Assembly: GCF_014647475.1 (NCBI RefSeq)
Contig: NZ_BMPG01000001.1
Location: forward strand, 1 to 64,000
DNA: 64,000 bases
Source of the DNA: Halocalculus aciditolerans
Lineage (GTDB): Archaea; Halobacteriota; Halobacteria; Halobacteriales; Halobacteriaceae
Reading direction: 5' to 3'
Below are positions 7,786 through 16,981 of the stretch, piece by piece; within the stretch, counting starts at the first letter, position 1, and every line of letters begins with the position of its first letter. The position numbers and the translations under genes are program-made. The notes beneath the pieces were generated by a model. It searched no databases. It was not told the origin of the DNA and saw only the letters and a program-made list of their open reading frames with translations.

Positions 7786-8870
7786 GGCGTGAGGCGGGTC
7801 ACGGCGACCCAGTCAGTCGTGTCTCGTTCGTGGTCTTCGCGCGCAAAAACCATTGTCTTCCGGACACCGTGGGCGAGGCGGACGTCGAGGGCGAGGTCGC
7901 GCGGTTCGAACGCGTGGTCTCGCTGGAGCGCGCGCACGAGCCAGGTCGAGTGCCCGAGGTTCTCCACGGAGTCCACGGTCTGGTAGACGCGGAAGTCCGC
8001 GCCGAACTTGAAGCCGGTCTTGGGGACGGTGCCGGCGTCGCGGAGCGCGCGGTACGCGCGGAGGCGGCGGTCGAAGCGGTCGCCTTCGACGGCGCGTCCG
8101 CGGGAGACGACGGCGTTCACGCCCGCGTCGGCGGACCCCTCTTCGACGGCCACGGAGCCGTCGGCGTCCTCGTCGTTTTCGAGCGTGAGGGTGCCGCGCG
8201 CGGCGAGGTAGGCCGCTTCGACGAGAGAGAGGTGGAGAGCGTCGTGCTCGGTCGAGCGCCCGGAGAGCGGCTGGCCGTAGAACCCGGACTCGTAGAGCGC
8301 TTCGGGCGGGTTCCAGACCATCACGCGGTCGTCGAGGAGCACGCCGGTGAGAGCCGCGTCGGGTTCGTAGTCCGTGTCGCCGTCCGGCGTCACGCTGTCG
8401 GAGTCGAGGTAGGTGATTTCGGACTCCTCGTCGACGACGGCGAGCACGCTCTCGCCGAGCGAGTCGACGGCGACGGGGGTGCGTTCGCCGACGACGCGAA
8501 TCTCGTGGGCGACGTCGCCGTCGCGGGGGCCGGTGCCGCGTTCGTAGACGACGAAGTCCGTGCGGTCGCCGGTATCGGGGACGACGTCCCAGTCGAGCGC
8601 GGCGGGAGAGAGGTAGAAGCCGCGGTCGCGGAGGTCCGCGTAGACGAAGAAGCGCGCGGCGAACCCGTCGCCGCCGCGTTCGACGAACTCGCGGAAGCCG
8701 TCGCCGTCGACGGCGTCGAGGTCCCCGCGGAAGAGGAGGTGGGCGGCTTCCACGGGGGCGAGCGCGATCTCGTTCCCCTGGAGGGGACGGCCGTACCCTC
8801 GCGAGTCGTGGAACCGCTGTCGCGCGTCACCACCGACGTGTATCTCGCCGTCGCGTCGCTCTCCGTGCAT
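7782..8870 (-). CDS. endA: tRNA-splicing endonuclease (fused, haloarchaeal type)
   Basis: A 362-residue EndA that cuts bulge-helix-bulge motifs to remove tRNA introns. Two repeats are visible: the N-terminal half (RQRFHDSRGYGRPLQGNEIALAPVEAAHLLFRGDL, split here only for description) and the C-terminal half with the catalytic triad region FKFGADFRVYQ, GHSTWLV (His) and VRKTMVFAR (Lys). The doubled length is the known tandem-fusion form that dimerises. The ATG at 8870 (MHGERRDGEIHVGG) is chosen; ATG at 8897 would add nine residues. Its likely target in this window is the tRNA-Arg(UCU) intron at 51723-51752. Confidence 0.93.
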   Translation of the reverse strand: MHGERRDGEIHVGGDARQRFHDSRGYGRPLQGNEIALAPVEAAHLLFRGDLDAVDGDGFREFVERGGDGFAARFFVYADLRDRGFYLSPAALDWDVVPDTGDRTDFVVYERGTGPRDGDVAHEIRVVGERTPVAVDSLGESVLAVVDEESEITYLDSDSVTPDGDTDYEPDAALTGVLLDDRVMVWNPPEALYESGFYGQPLSGRSTEHDALHLSLVEAAYLAARGTLTLENDEDADGSVAVEEGSADAGVNAVVSRGRAVEGDRFDRRLRAYRALRDAGTVPKTGFKFGADFRVYQTVDSVENLGHSTWLVRALQRDHAFEPRDLALDVRLAHGVRKTMVFAREDHERDTTDWVAVTRLTP

Positions 8871-8918
8871 GGGCGGGAGGTGCGCGGCGAACACCAAAGC
8901 GACTGCGGTCTCCCCGAC

Positions 8919-9641
8919 TCAGTCGGCGTCGCAGGTCGAGTCGAGACAGCGCGTGCCGCCGGGCGTCTCGAAGCGCGGGAGGCCACAGTCGCAGGTCGCG
9001 TCGGTCGTGCCGTGGGGGACGGCGAGGACGCGCTCGCAGTCGGGGCAGACGGCGCGGACGCCGCGTCGCCACTCGATGTTCATGCCCGTGCCGCAATCGG
9101 GGCAGGGCCACGCGCCGTCGTATTCGGCGGCGACGGCGTCGGCGAGCGGGTCGCAGGACGGGTCGGCGCAGACCTCGAAGACGCGGCCGCGTTCGACGCG
9201 GAGCAGCGGGAGCCCGCAGTCCTCGCAGGGCGTACCGAGCACGTCGGCGTCGCGGGGAATCGCGTGGGTGCGCCGGCAGGAGATGCAGGCGAGGTCGCTG
9301 CCGCTCCGGACGAGCGGGCCGTCGCAGTCGGGACAGGTACCGACTTCGGGGCCGCTGGGAGAGGCGGGGTAGAAGGCGCGGCCGTGGACGGCGTGGAAGT
9401 CGAGGCGGAGGGATTCGTCGCCCTTTCCGGCGACGAGTCGCGTGCCGTCCTCGCCGTCGGTGAACCTGACCGTTTCGGCGCGCGTGAGCCACGCGGCGGG
9501 CTGATACCCTCGGGCGTCGTGGACGAGCACGGTGTTGTCGGGTTTCACGAGCGCGACGATCTCGCCGCGTTCGCGGCGGGCGTCGCGGCCGTCGGAGGTC
9601 GTCGTGCAGTCGCCGGCGACGACGCGGATTGCGTCCTGCAT
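8919..9641 (-). CDS. NucS N-terminal-like domain fused to zinc ribbons
   Basis: A 240-residue protein. Residues 1-80 (RVVAGDC, GEIVALVKPDNTVLVHDARG, YQPAAWLTRAE) resemble the N-terminal beta domain of the mismatch endonuclease NucS (DUF91), but the RecB-type nuclease domain is absent. Instead at least four CxxC pairs follow: CPDCDGPLVRSGSDLACISC, CEDCGLPLLRVERGRVFEVC, CPDCGTGMNIEWRRGVRAVCPDC and CDCGLP...CLDSTC. These look like topoisomerase-type zinc ribbons. It probably binds DNA or RNA. It lies just upstream of endA-trpS on the same strand. GTG at 9644 is the alternative start. Confidence 0.8.
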   Translation of the reverse strand: MQDAIRVVAGDCTTTSDGRDARRERGEIVALVKPDNTVLVHDARGYQPAAWLTRAETVRFTDGEDGTRLVAGKGDESLRLDFHAVHGRAFYPASPSGPEVGTCPDCDGPLVRSGSDLACISCRRTHAIPRDADVLGTPCEDCGLPLLRVERGRVFEVCADPSCDPLADAVAAEYDGAWPCPDCGTGMNIEWRRGVRAVCPDCERVLAVPHGTTDATCDCGLPRFETPGGTRCLDSTCDAD

Positions 9642-9696
9642 CACGAGGAGTTCGCCGCGTCACCACGCATAAACTCACGCACGGCGAAGGGGGCGT

Positions 9697-10392
9697 ATGG
9701 AGCCGAAGGCGGTTCTCTTCGACATGGACGGCGTGGTCGTGGATTCGGAAGCCCACTGGATAGAGCGGGAGGAAGCGTTGTTCGCGGAGCTCCTGGGCCC
9801 GGGCGTCGTCGACGTGGAGGGCGAAATCGCGGGGATGCAGTACGAGGAGATATACGACCTGCTCGTCGCGGAGTACGGCCTCGAGATGGAGCGCGAGGCG
9901 TTCCTCGCCGAGTACGAGGACGCTGCCGAGACGGTCTACGGCGAGCAGGCGACGCTCATGCCGGGGTTCGAGGGCGTGGTCGCGGCGTTACGCGAGGCGG
10001 GCGTGACGGTCGCGCTCGTCTCCGCCGCGCCCCACGACTGGATCGACCTCGTGGTCGCGCGCTTCGGTCTGGAGGGTGCGTTCGCGGTGCGCGTGAGCGC
10101 CGACGACGTGGACGGGCCCTCGAAGCCCGACCCCGGCATCTACGCGCTCGCCGCCGAGAACGTCGGAGTCGACCCCGAGCACTGCGTGGCGGTCGAGGAT
10201 TCGCTCCACGGCGTGGAGTCGGCGCGCCGCGCGGGCGCGACCGCCGTCGCGTACCGAACCGGGCACAACCAGGCGTTCGACTTCGACGCGGCGGGCGCGG
10301 ACGTCGTCGTCGACGGCCCCGACGGCCTCCGGGAGTACCTGTCTCAGGTGACGCGGACAGTGCGAGAGTCGGAGTCGGGGCGGAGCGGATAG
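9697..10392 (+). CDS. HAD-superfamily hydrolase (beta-PGM/phosphoglycolate phosphatase-like)
   Basis: A 231-residue HAD subfamily I phosphatase. Motif I is AVLFDMDGVVVDSE at residues 5-18 (nucleophile Asp9, acid Asp11), followed by a helical cap. Motif II is VALVSAAPHDW (Ser) near 105, motif III is the KPDPGIY lysine near 147 and motif IV is CVAVEDSLHGVESARRAG near 165. The substrate cannot be told from sequence. Its 3' end overlaps the 3' end of convergent hel308 by 49 bases. Confidence 0.9.
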   Translation: MEPKAVLFDMDGVVVDSEAHWIEREEALFAELLGPGVVDVEGEIAGMQYEEIYDLLVAEYGLEMEREAFLAEYEDAAETVYGEQATLMPGFEGVVAALREAGVTVALVSAAPHDWIDLVVARFGLEGAFAVRVSADDVDGPSKPDPGIYALAAENVGVDPEHCVAVEDSLHGVESARRAGATAVAYRTGHNQAFDFDAAGADVVVDGPDGLREYLSQVTRTVRESESGRSG

Positions 10393-12698
10393 TCGGGGAA
10401 CGTGACTTCGACGGTGTACGTCAGCGACTCCGCGTTCGCACCGAAGACGCCGACGGGAACGGTGAGCGGGTCGTCGAGGTAGCCGGTGGTGGTGGTCATC
10501 TCGACGGGGTCGCCGTCGTCGGGGGTGGCGGTGACGCGGACGTGCGCGCGTCCGCCGCCGCCGGCGTTTCGAACCGTGACTTCGCAGGCCTCATTCTCCC
10601 CCATCGCGACGCGGTCGGGGAAGTCGCCCCAGTCGAAGGTGACGGCGGGGAGACCCTCTGCCTGGTCGAGGACGCGGTCGGCGAGGCTCTCGCTGAGCCC
10701 GGCGTCGACGAGGCCGCTCGCGCCGGCGTCGATGACGGCGGCGGGCGTCTCCACGTCGGCGTCGGCGAGTTTGTGCGCGCGCCCGGACGCGATGCCGTCG
10801 ATGGCGGTGAGACCGACGGCGTCCGCGGGGACGCCGGTGTCGACGCGCGCGGCGAGGCGTTCGGCGAGGTTCTCGCCGCGCGGCCGGTCGTAGCGGTCCA
10901 TGAACGCGCCGGCGGCGGCGAGGAGGCGGAGGGCGTTCTGCCGGATGACCCACGCGTCCGAGCGGAGCTCCGGCGGGACGCTCCCGCGCATCGACCCGAC
11001 GAGGATGGCGAGCACTTTCTGTTGCCCTGGTTCGAGGTCGTCTCCGCGGTTCCCGAGGACCTTCCGGACGGCGTCCTTCTCGCCGTGCCGGGCGTTCACG
11101 CTGTCGAACTCGCGGGCGGCCGCGACGGCCTGGAGGACGTCGTCCTCGCGGAAGTCGCCGTCCTGCGTGGCGAGAGCGTGGAACGCGCTCGCGGTGTCGA
11201 GGCGGAGGTAGAACGTCGAGCAGAGCACGCCGAGGGTCGTCGGCGCGAGCACGCCGCCGTCCGCCTCGACGAACCCGCGCTCGCGGAGGTCGTCGAGGGT
11301 CTCCCGCACGCGGTCGCGGATCCCGTCGAATCCGTACTCGTCGGGCTCCGACTTCGCGCGGTGGTAGTAGAACGTCGTCTCCAGCCAGTCGATGGCGTCC
11401 TCGACGCCGTGCACCGTTCCCATCGCCACCTCCGCGTTGAGGTGTTCGACGAGGTCGGCGGCGAGCTGGGACTCGATTTCCTTCCCCTCTCTGAGGAGTG
11501 TTCGGTACGTGTCGGCGTCCGAGCGGTCGGTGACGACCCAGCCGTAGCCGACGTCGTCGTAGCCGGGGCGGCCCGCGCGCCCGAGCATCTGGAGGACGTC
11601 GAGCGGGCTCATGTCGACTTCGCCCTCCAGGGGGTCGTGGTATTTCGTGTCGCGAATCACGACGCAGCGCGCGGGGAGGTTGACGCCCCACGCGAGCGTC
11701 GACGTCGAGAAGAGCAGTTCGATTTTCCCGTCCTTGAACCACTGCTCGACGCGGTCTTTGTCGCCCTTGTTCAGGCCGGCGTGGTGGAAGGCGACCCCGT
11801 CGAGGACGCTCTTGCGGAGGGTGGAGTTCTCCAGTTCCTTGGCGTCGTTGTGGAAGTCGTAGTCGCCGCGCGCGCCCATCGGGATGTCGCGTTCGGCGAG
11901 TTCGTCGCGCGCCTTCTTCGCGGCCTGCTTGGCGTCCTGTCGGGACGCGCAGAAGACGAGCGCCTGCCCGTCCTCACGGAGGTGTGGTTCGGCCTTGTCG
12001 AGCGCGCGGTAGAGTCGTCGGTACTTGTCGGCGAAGGAGTTCTCGCCGTGGCTGTAGGTGACGACGTCGGCGTGCAGGTCGACGGGGCGGTACGATTCGT
12101 CGAACTGGAAGGTGGCTTCGGGCGGGGCGTCGAGCCAGTCGGCGACGTCCCGCACGTTCGGCATGGTCGCGGAGAGCGCGACGATACGGGGGTCGCAGAG
12201 CCGGCGGAGCCGGGAGACGACGACCTCGAGGACGCTCCCCCGTCGCTCGGAGTCGAGCAGGTGGACTTCGTCGATGACGACGAGGTCGACGTCAGCGATA
12301 AACGAGTAGCGGGGCGAGTCGTGCTTCCGCGTCGCCGAGTCGGCCTTCTCCGGCGTCATCACGAGGACGTCGGCGCGCTCGGCGCGCCGCGGGTTCAGGT
12401 CGCGCTCCCCGGTGACGACGTAGACTGAGTAGCCGAGGTCTTCGAAGCGCTCCCACTCGGACTCCTTCTCGTTGGTGAGCGCGCGGAGCGGCGCGACGAA
12501 CACGGCGGTGCCGCCGGCGGCGAGCGCGCGACAGATCGCCAGTTCCGCGAGCGCCGTCTTGCCGGAGCCCGTGGGGGCGGCGGCGACGACGTTCGCGTTC
12601 GACTCGACCAGTGCGGGCACGGCCTCCCGCTGCATCCGATTGAACTCGTCGAACGGGAAGGCGTCCGCGAACTCCGGAACGGCGTCGGCGACCTCCAT
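10344..12698 (-). CDS. hel308: Hel308-type ATP-dependent DNA helicase
   Basis: A 784-residue superfamily 2 helicase acting at stalled forks (3'-5' unwinding). Motifs: Q-like FNRMQREAVPAL near 20, Walker A AAPTGSGKTALAEL near 38, DEVH box VVIDEVHLLDSE near 142, motif III LSATMPNVRDV near 180, motif V/VI FSTSTLAWGVNLPARCVVI and QMLGRAGRPGYDD near 370. The winged-helix, ratchet and HhH-like (GLTAIDGIASGRAHKLADA near 640) parts follow. The C-terminal about 90 residues add a beta-rich extension (EVTVRNAGGGGRAHVRVTATPDD) beyond the usual about 700-residue Hel308. Confidence 0.93.
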   Translation of the reverse strand: MEVADAVPEFADAFPFDEFNRMQREAVPALVESNANVVAAAPTGSGKTALAELAICRALAAGGTAVFVAPLRALTNEKESEWERFEDLGYSVYVVTGERDLNPRRAERADVLVMTPEKADSATRKHDSPRYSFIADVDLVVIDEVHLLDSERRGSVLEVVVSRLRRLCDPRIVALSATMPNVRDVADWLDAPPEATFQFDESYRPVDLHADVVTYSHGENSFADKYRRLYRALDKAEPHLREDGQALVFCASRQDAKQAAKKARDELAERDIPMGARGDYDFHNDAKELENSTLRKSVLDGVAFHHAGLNKGDKDRVEQWFKDGKIELLFSTSTLAWGVNLPARCVVIRDTKYHDPLEGEVDMSPLDVLQMLGRAGRPGYDDVGYGWVVTDRSDADTYRTLLREGKEIESQLAADLVEHLNAEVAMGTVHGVEDAIDWLETTFYYHRAKSEPDEYGFDGIRDRVRETLDDLRERGFVEADGGVLAPTTLGVLCSTFYLRLDTASAFHALATQDGDFREDDVLQAVAAAREFDSVNARHGEKDAVRKVLGNRGDDLEPGQQKVLAILVGSMRGSVPPELRSDAWVIRQNALRLLAAAGAFMDRYDRPRGENLAERLAARVDTGVPADAVGLTAIDGIASGRAHKLADADVETPAAVIDAGASGLVDAGLSESLADRVLDQAEGLPAVTFDWGDFPDRVAMGENEACEVTVRNAGGGGRAHVRVTATPDDGDPVEMTTTTGYLDDPLTVPVGVFGANAESLTYTVEVTFPDYPLRPDSDSRTVRVT

Positions 12699-12760
12699 CT
12701 ACCGCCGGGGTTAGCGACGCGCGCGGAAAGCCCTTGCCGAAACGGCCAGGCGGCCGGCGT

Positions 12761-14149
12761 TCAGGAGCCGGCGGCGTCGGCGGCGCGCTCCAGCATCCCG
12801 TTCCGCGTCGAGTAGCGGTAGTAGACGCCCGCGCCGACGGCCGCGGCGACGTTCGAGGCCGTGACCGCCCAGAAGACCGCGGTGACGCCGAAGCCGAGGG
12901 CGAGCGCGCCGACGGCGGCGACCGGGAGGCGGACCGCCCAGTACTGCAGCATCGTCATCACCATGGAGACGCGGGTGCGGCTCGCGCCGTTGAATCCCGC
13001 CTCGAAGACGTAGATAGCCCCGAACGCCCAGTAGCCGTACGCGAGGATGCGGAGGTACGAGACGGTGTGCGCGAGCGCCTGCCCGTCGAGGGTCGGCGCG
13101 AAGGCGTGAGCGATGGCGGCGGGGAAGCGCCACTGGAGCGCGCCGACGACGAGCAGGCCGCCGCACGCGACGGCGATGCCGACCCACGTGGTCCGCTCGG
13201 CGCGGTCGGGGCGGTCCGCGCCGAGGCTCTGCCCGATGATGCTCGACGCGGCCTGCCCGAGGCCCTGCGGGGGGACGAAGGCGATGGTGGCGACGCGCGC
13301 GCCGACGGTGTAGGCGGCGAGGCCGGCCGCGCCGCCGGCCGCGGAGACGACACCGACGACGAGGAGGCGGGCGACCTGCCGCGCGGCGTTCTGGACGCCG
13401 TTCGGTCCGCCGACGTCGATGACGTCGCGCGCGAGGGCGGCGTCGATGGCGAGGTGCGAGCGGCGGAGGCGGAACCCGCGGCGGCCGCGGGCGACGAGGA
13501 CGAGGACGGTCAGGAGGCCGGCGACGTAGCCGAGGGCGGTGGCGAGCGCCGCGCCGCGGATACCGAGGGCGGGGACGCCGGCGTAGCCGAAGATGAGGAG
13601 CGGGTCGAGGACGACGTTCGTCCCGATGGTGGCGGCGGTGATGACGAACGCGCCGCGGGTGTCACCGAACCCGACGAGGCCGGCTTCGAGCGCGTTGCTC
13701 GCGGCCATAGGCGCGAGGCCGAGGGCGTAGACGCCGAGGTAGGCGGCCGCCGCGCCGGCGACGGCGGCGTCGAGCGGGAGGCGCGCGAAGACGGGGTCGA
13801 CGAGGGCGAGCACGGCGGCGGTGACGACGGCGTACGCGGCGAACCCGAGGAGCGCGCCCTGGACGGCAGTGCGGATCGCGGCGTCCGGTTCGTCAGCGCC
13901 GGCGCGCTGGGCGACGTTCACCTGCGCGCCGACGAAGACGACGAAGACGCCGGCGGAGAGCAAGCCGATGACGGGCGCGAGGAGGCCGAGGGCGGCGACG
14001 GGGGGCTCGCCGAGTCGGCCGACCCAGAAGAGGTCGACGACCTGCTGGGCGATGACGACGAAGTTCTGCGCGACGAGCGGTGCGGCGAGTACGAGGAGTG
14101 TCCGGGTGATCGGCCCGTCGACGATGTCCTCGTCCGAAACGTCAAGCAT
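12761..14149 (-). CDS. MATE-family multidrug/metabolite exporter
   Basis: A 462-residue membrane protein with about twelve hydrophobic segments in two homologous halves. The pattern DGPITRTLLVLAAPLVAQNF at the N-terminus, PVIGLLSAGVFVVFVGAQVNVAQR near 60-85 and the second-half DVGGPNGVQNAARQ and GLGQAASSIIGQSLGA are MATE-like. It would exchange a cationic compound against Na+ or H+. It stands alone, convergent to hel308's 5' side, and the substrate is unknown. Confidence 0.88.
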   Translation of the reverse strand: MLDVSDEDIVDGPITRTLLVLAAPLVAQNFVVIAQQVVDLFWVGRLGEPPVAALGLLAPVIGLLSAGVFVVFVGAQVNVAQRAGADEPDAAIRTAVQGALLGFAAYAVVTAAVLALVDPVFARLPLDAAVAGAAAAYLGVYALGLAPMAASNALEAGLVGFGDTRGAFVITAATIGTNVVLDPLLIFGYAGVPALGIRGAALATALGYVAGLLTVLVLVARGRRGFRLRRSHLAIDAALARDVIDVGGPNGVQNAARQVARLLVVGVVSAAGGAAGLAAYTVGARVATIAFVPPQGLGQAASSIIGQSLGADRPDRAERTTWVGIAVACGGLLVVGALQWRFPAAIAHAFAPTLDGQALAHTVSYLRILAYGYWAFGAIYVFEAGFNGASRTRVSMVMTMLQYWAVRLPVAAVGALALGFGVTAVFWAVTASNVAAAVGAGVYYRYSTRNGMLERAADAAGS

Positions 14150-14350
14150 ACGTCACCAGCACGGTTGCCGTACAGTTCCGTCCGCTCACTATCAATCTAT
14201 GGGATACTAGGCCACCGCCACGCGAGCACCCACGCTGAACCCCCGAAACGAGAGAGAAATGGGGGTTCTCGGAGCCGTCAGATGTAAATTACACCTTTTT
14301 ACTCCTTGTGAGTAAGTTTAATGTTGGTGGCTGTTATACGAAATTATATG

Positions 14351-14515
14351 ATGTCCCAGCCCCGCATCACGGCCCGCATCGAGCGCACCGAAGACGACGT
14401 CGTGCACACGTACGAACTCGACGGCGTCGTCTACGACTCCCTCGAAAAGCTCCAGGCCGCGCTCGACGGCGTCGACGCCGCCCCGACGGACGTCCCCGAA
14501 GCCACCGCGCAGTAA
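14351..14515 (+). CDS. Small conserved-looking protein, unknown function
   Basis: A 54-residue acidic protein beginning MSQPRITARIERTEDD and containing a Tyr-rich beta segment VHTYELDGVVYDSLEKLQAAL. ATG at 14348 gives one more Met. An AT-rich upstream stretch (14285-14347, with ttactcc, taagtttaa and ttatac) supplies plausible TATA elements at 25-30 bases. I do not recognise a family; it could be a small adaptor or antitoxin-like protein. Confidence 0.6.
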   Translation: MSQPRITARIERTEDDVVHTYELDGVVYDSLEKLQAALDGVDAAPTDVPEATAQ

Positions 14516-14650
14516 CTCGACCGACGGAGGCCTTGCCGTCGGAATCCCTGGCAGTCGGGACTCCGACAGACGGGGCTCTCGGTCGTCGGGATTCCGCACC
14601 CATTCGCCCGTCGCGGAGCGTGCCGTGGAGCGCCCCGCCCTGCGATAATC

Positions 14651-14660
14651 CGTACGTTTT
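14651..14660 (+). promoter_or_regulatory. TATA-like box upstream of lipA
   Basis: gtacgttttt lies 27-36 bases before the lipA ATG at 14687, the spacing of a leaderless haloarchaeal transcript. Confidence 0.45.
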
Positions 14661-14686
14661 TGCCGTCGCGAGTGGACGTTCGTCAC

Positions 14687-15619
14687 ATGGAGAGCCGGCG
14701 GAAGCCGTCATGGCTGAAGATGGAGATGCCCTCCGGGGAGCGGTTCACGGAGATCAAGCGGACGCTCCGCGACCACGACCTGCACACGGTCTGTGAGGAG
14801 GCGTCCTGCCCGAACCTCGGGGACTGTTGGAGCGGGCGGAACGGCCCGGGGACGGCGACCTTCATGCTCATGGGCGACCGGTGCTCGCGCGGCTGTAACT
14901 TCTGCGACGTCGCCACCGGCGGGATGGACGCCCTCGACGAAGAGGAGCCGTCGAACGTCGCCGACGCCGTCGCCGAAATCGGCCTCGACTACGTCGTCCT
15001 CACGAGCGTCGACCGCGACGACCTCCCCGACGGGGGCGCGAGTCACTTCGCGGAAACGATTCGAGAGATCAAGCGCCGCGACCCCTCGATCCTCGTCGAG
15101 GCGCTCGTCCCGGACTTCCAGGGCGACCCCGACGACGTGCGGAAGATCATCGACGCGGGACCCGACGTGTTCGCGCACAACGTCGAGACGGTCGAACGCC
15201 GGCAGTTCCCGGTTCGGGACCGGCGCGCGGGCTACGAGCAGAGCCTCGACGTGCTCGCGCAAGCAGCAGCAGAAGGCGACTGCTACACGAAGACGTCCAT
15301 CATGCTCGGCGTCGGCGAACACGACCACGAGGTCTACCAGACGCTCTCGGACTTGAAGGCGGTGGACGTGGACATCGTGACGTTCGGGCAGTACCTCCAG
15401 CCGTCGCGGAGCCACCTCGACGTCGAGTCCTACGTCCACCCGCAGAAGTTCGACACGTGGCGCGCGGTCGCCGAGGAGGAGTTGGGCTTCCTCTACTGCG
15501 CGTCGGGGCCGATGGTGCGGTCGTCGTTCAAGGCGGGCGAGTTCTTCGTCGACGCCCTCGTGAAGGAGGGGAAGTCCATCGAGGACGCTCGCGCGGAAGC
15601 CCGCGCGTCGGCGCGGTGA
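14687..15619 (+). CDS. lipA: Lipoyl synthase
   Basis: A 310-residue radical-SAM enzyme inserting two sulfurs into octanoyl groups on lipoyl domains. The auxiliary cluster cysteines are in CEEASCPNLGDCW (residues 36-48), the radical-SAM CxxxCxxC is CSRGCNFCDV near 67, and the C-terminal RSSFKAGEFF holds the conserved Arg-Ser-Ser motif. The start MESRRKPSWLKMEMP matches the family better than the longer frame. It lies 0.24 kb upstream of the pdh operon whose E2 needs lipoylation. No lipB or lplA is in the window. Confidence 0.95.
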   Translation: MESRRKPSWLKMEMPSGERFTEIKRTLRDHDLHTVCEEASCPNLGDCWSGRNGPGTATFMLMGDRCSRGCNFCDVATGGMDALDEEEPSNVADAVAEIGLDYVVLTSVDRDDLPDGGASHFAETIREIKRRDPSILVEALVPDFQGDPDDVRKIIDAGPDVFAHNVETVERRQFPVRDRRAGYEQSLDVLAQAAAEGDCYTKTSIMLGVGEHDHEVYQTLSDLKAVDVDIVTFGQYLQPSRSHLDVESYVHPQKFDTWRAVAEEELGFLYCASGPMVRSSFKAGEFFVDALVKEGKSIEDARAEARASAR

Positions 15620-15810
15620 GGCCGGGAGCGGGGAGTTCGCGGTTCGGGCTGTACGCTCGTCCACTCCTGCACCGGCAATTTCTGCGAGAGTAGACGTTCG
15701 TCCACCCATCGTCGATTCGACGGTGAGTCGTCGGTTTTTTCGAGGATGTTCTGGACGAATCAGCCACGAATCGGGGGTTCGAGAGTCGCTCCGGAACGAC
15801 CGTTACGAAA

Positions 15811-15820
15811 ACCATTTACC
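15811..15820 (+). promoter_or_regulatory. TATA box of the pdh operon
   Basis: accatttacc lies about 27 bases before 15840 and 43-52 bases before the GTG start of pdhA, the only clear TATA-like element between lipA and the operon. Confidence 0.55.
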
Positions 15821-15862
15821 CCGAGCACGGGACACTCTACGTATGCCAGGACGGGGATCACC

Positions 15863-16978
15863 GTGACACGGAACCTCTTCGACCGCGCCCCGGACGACCA
15901 GTACCGTATCCTCGACACGGACGGTCGCGTCGTCGACGGCGCGAGCGTGCCCGACCTCTCCGACGAGGAGTTCGTCGAGCTGTACGAGTACATGAAGCTC
16001 GCGCGGCACTTCGACCAGCGCGCGGTGAGCCTCCAGCGACAGGGGCGCATGGGGACGTACCCGCCGCTCTCCGGCCAGGAAGGCGCGCAGGTCGGCTCCG
16101 CGCTCGCGCTCCGCGACGAGGACTGGCTCATTCCGAGCTACCGCGAGCACGCCGCCGCGCTCGTCCACGGGCAGCCGCTGAAAGACACTCTCCTCTACTG
16201 GATGGGGAACGAGGCCGGGAGCGAGATTCCCGAGGACGTGAACGTCTTCACCCCCGCAGTCCCCATCGCGAGCCAGATTCCGCACGCGACCGGGCTCGCG
16301 TGGGCGGCGAAGCTCAAGGGCGACGACGCCGCCTTCCTCGGCTACTTCGGGGACGGCGCGACGAGCGAAGGCGACTTCCACGAGGGGTTGAACTTCGCGG
16401 GCGTCTTCAACACGCCGAACGTCTTCTTCTGCAACAACAACCAGTGGGCCATCTCGGTCCCCCGCGAGCGACAGACCGCCGCGAAGACCATCGCGCAGAA
16501 GGCGACGGCGTACGGCTTCGAGGGCATCCAGATCGACGGGATGGACCCGCTCGCCGTCTACAAGGCGACGACGGAAGCGCTCGAGAAAGCCCGGAACCCC
16601 CAGGAAGGCGAGATGCGGCCGACCCTCATTGAAGCCGTCCAGTACCGCTTCGGCGCGCACACCACCGCGGACGACCCGACGGTCTACCGCGAGGAGGGCG
16701 AAGTCGAGGAGTGGAAGGCGAAAGACCCGATTCCGCGCTTAGAGAAGTTCCTCCGGAACACCGGCCGGCTCGACGACGAGCGAGTCGCGGACATCGAGAC
16801 TGCGGTCGAGGAGCGCGTCGCCGACGCCATCGCGGACGCGGAGTCCGAGCCGCGCCCCGAGCCGTCGGAGATTTTCGACAACGTCTACGCGGAGAAACCA
16901 CCGCGCCTGCAGGAGCAAGAGGAGTGGTTCGAGCAGGTGCGTGAGAAGTACGGCGACGACGCGATGCTGGAGGACTAA
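15863..16978 (+). CDS. pdhA: Pyruvate/2-oxoacid dehydrogenase E1 alpha subunit
   Basis: A 371-residue thiamine-diphosphate subunit that decarboxylates a 2-oxoacid. The TPP/Mg motif is GDGATSEGDFHEGLNFAG...NNNQWAISVP at about residues 165-200; QRQGRMGTYPPLSGQEGAQVG is near 55. The GTG start at 15863 (VTRNLFDRAPDDQYRILD) is preferred because the frame upstream overlaps the promoter. First gene of a four-gene operon, 3 bases before pdhB. Substrate (pyruvate versus branched-chain) is not certain: in haloarchaea the role of such complexes is debated because pyruvate:ferredoxin oxidoreductase exists. Confidence 0.93.
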   Translation: MTRNLFDRAPDDQYRILDTDGRVVDGASVPDLSDEEFVELYEYMKLARHFDQRAVSLQRQGRMGTYPPLSGQEGAQVGSALALRDEDWLIPSYREHAAALVHGQPLKDTLLYWMGNEAGSEIPEDVNVFTPAVPIASQIPHATGLAWAAKLKGDDAAFLGYFGDGATSEGDFHEGLNFAGVFNTPNVFFCNNNQWAISVPRERQTAAKTIAQKATAYGFEGIQIDGMDPLAVYKATTEALEKARNPQEGEMRPTLIEAVQYRFGAHTTADDPTVYREEGEVEEWKAKDPIPRLEKFLRNTGRLDDERVADIETAVEERVADAIADAESEPRPEPSEIFDNVYAEKPPRLQEQEEWFEQVREKYGDDAMLED

Positions 16979-16981
16979 CCC

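Noticed and set aside
7767-12428. Very long open frame (1553 codons) on the plus strand
   Set aside because: It lies opposite endA, the NucS-like gene and hel308. Its composition (Val, Ala, Arg, Glu, Gly-rich, no domains) is a mirror of GC-rich coding DNA.
14516-14650. Repeated gtcgg-ntcc words between the small protein gene and lipA
   Set aside because: Spacing and sequence are irregular; they look like GC-rich intergenic DNA, not a structured RNA or repeat array.
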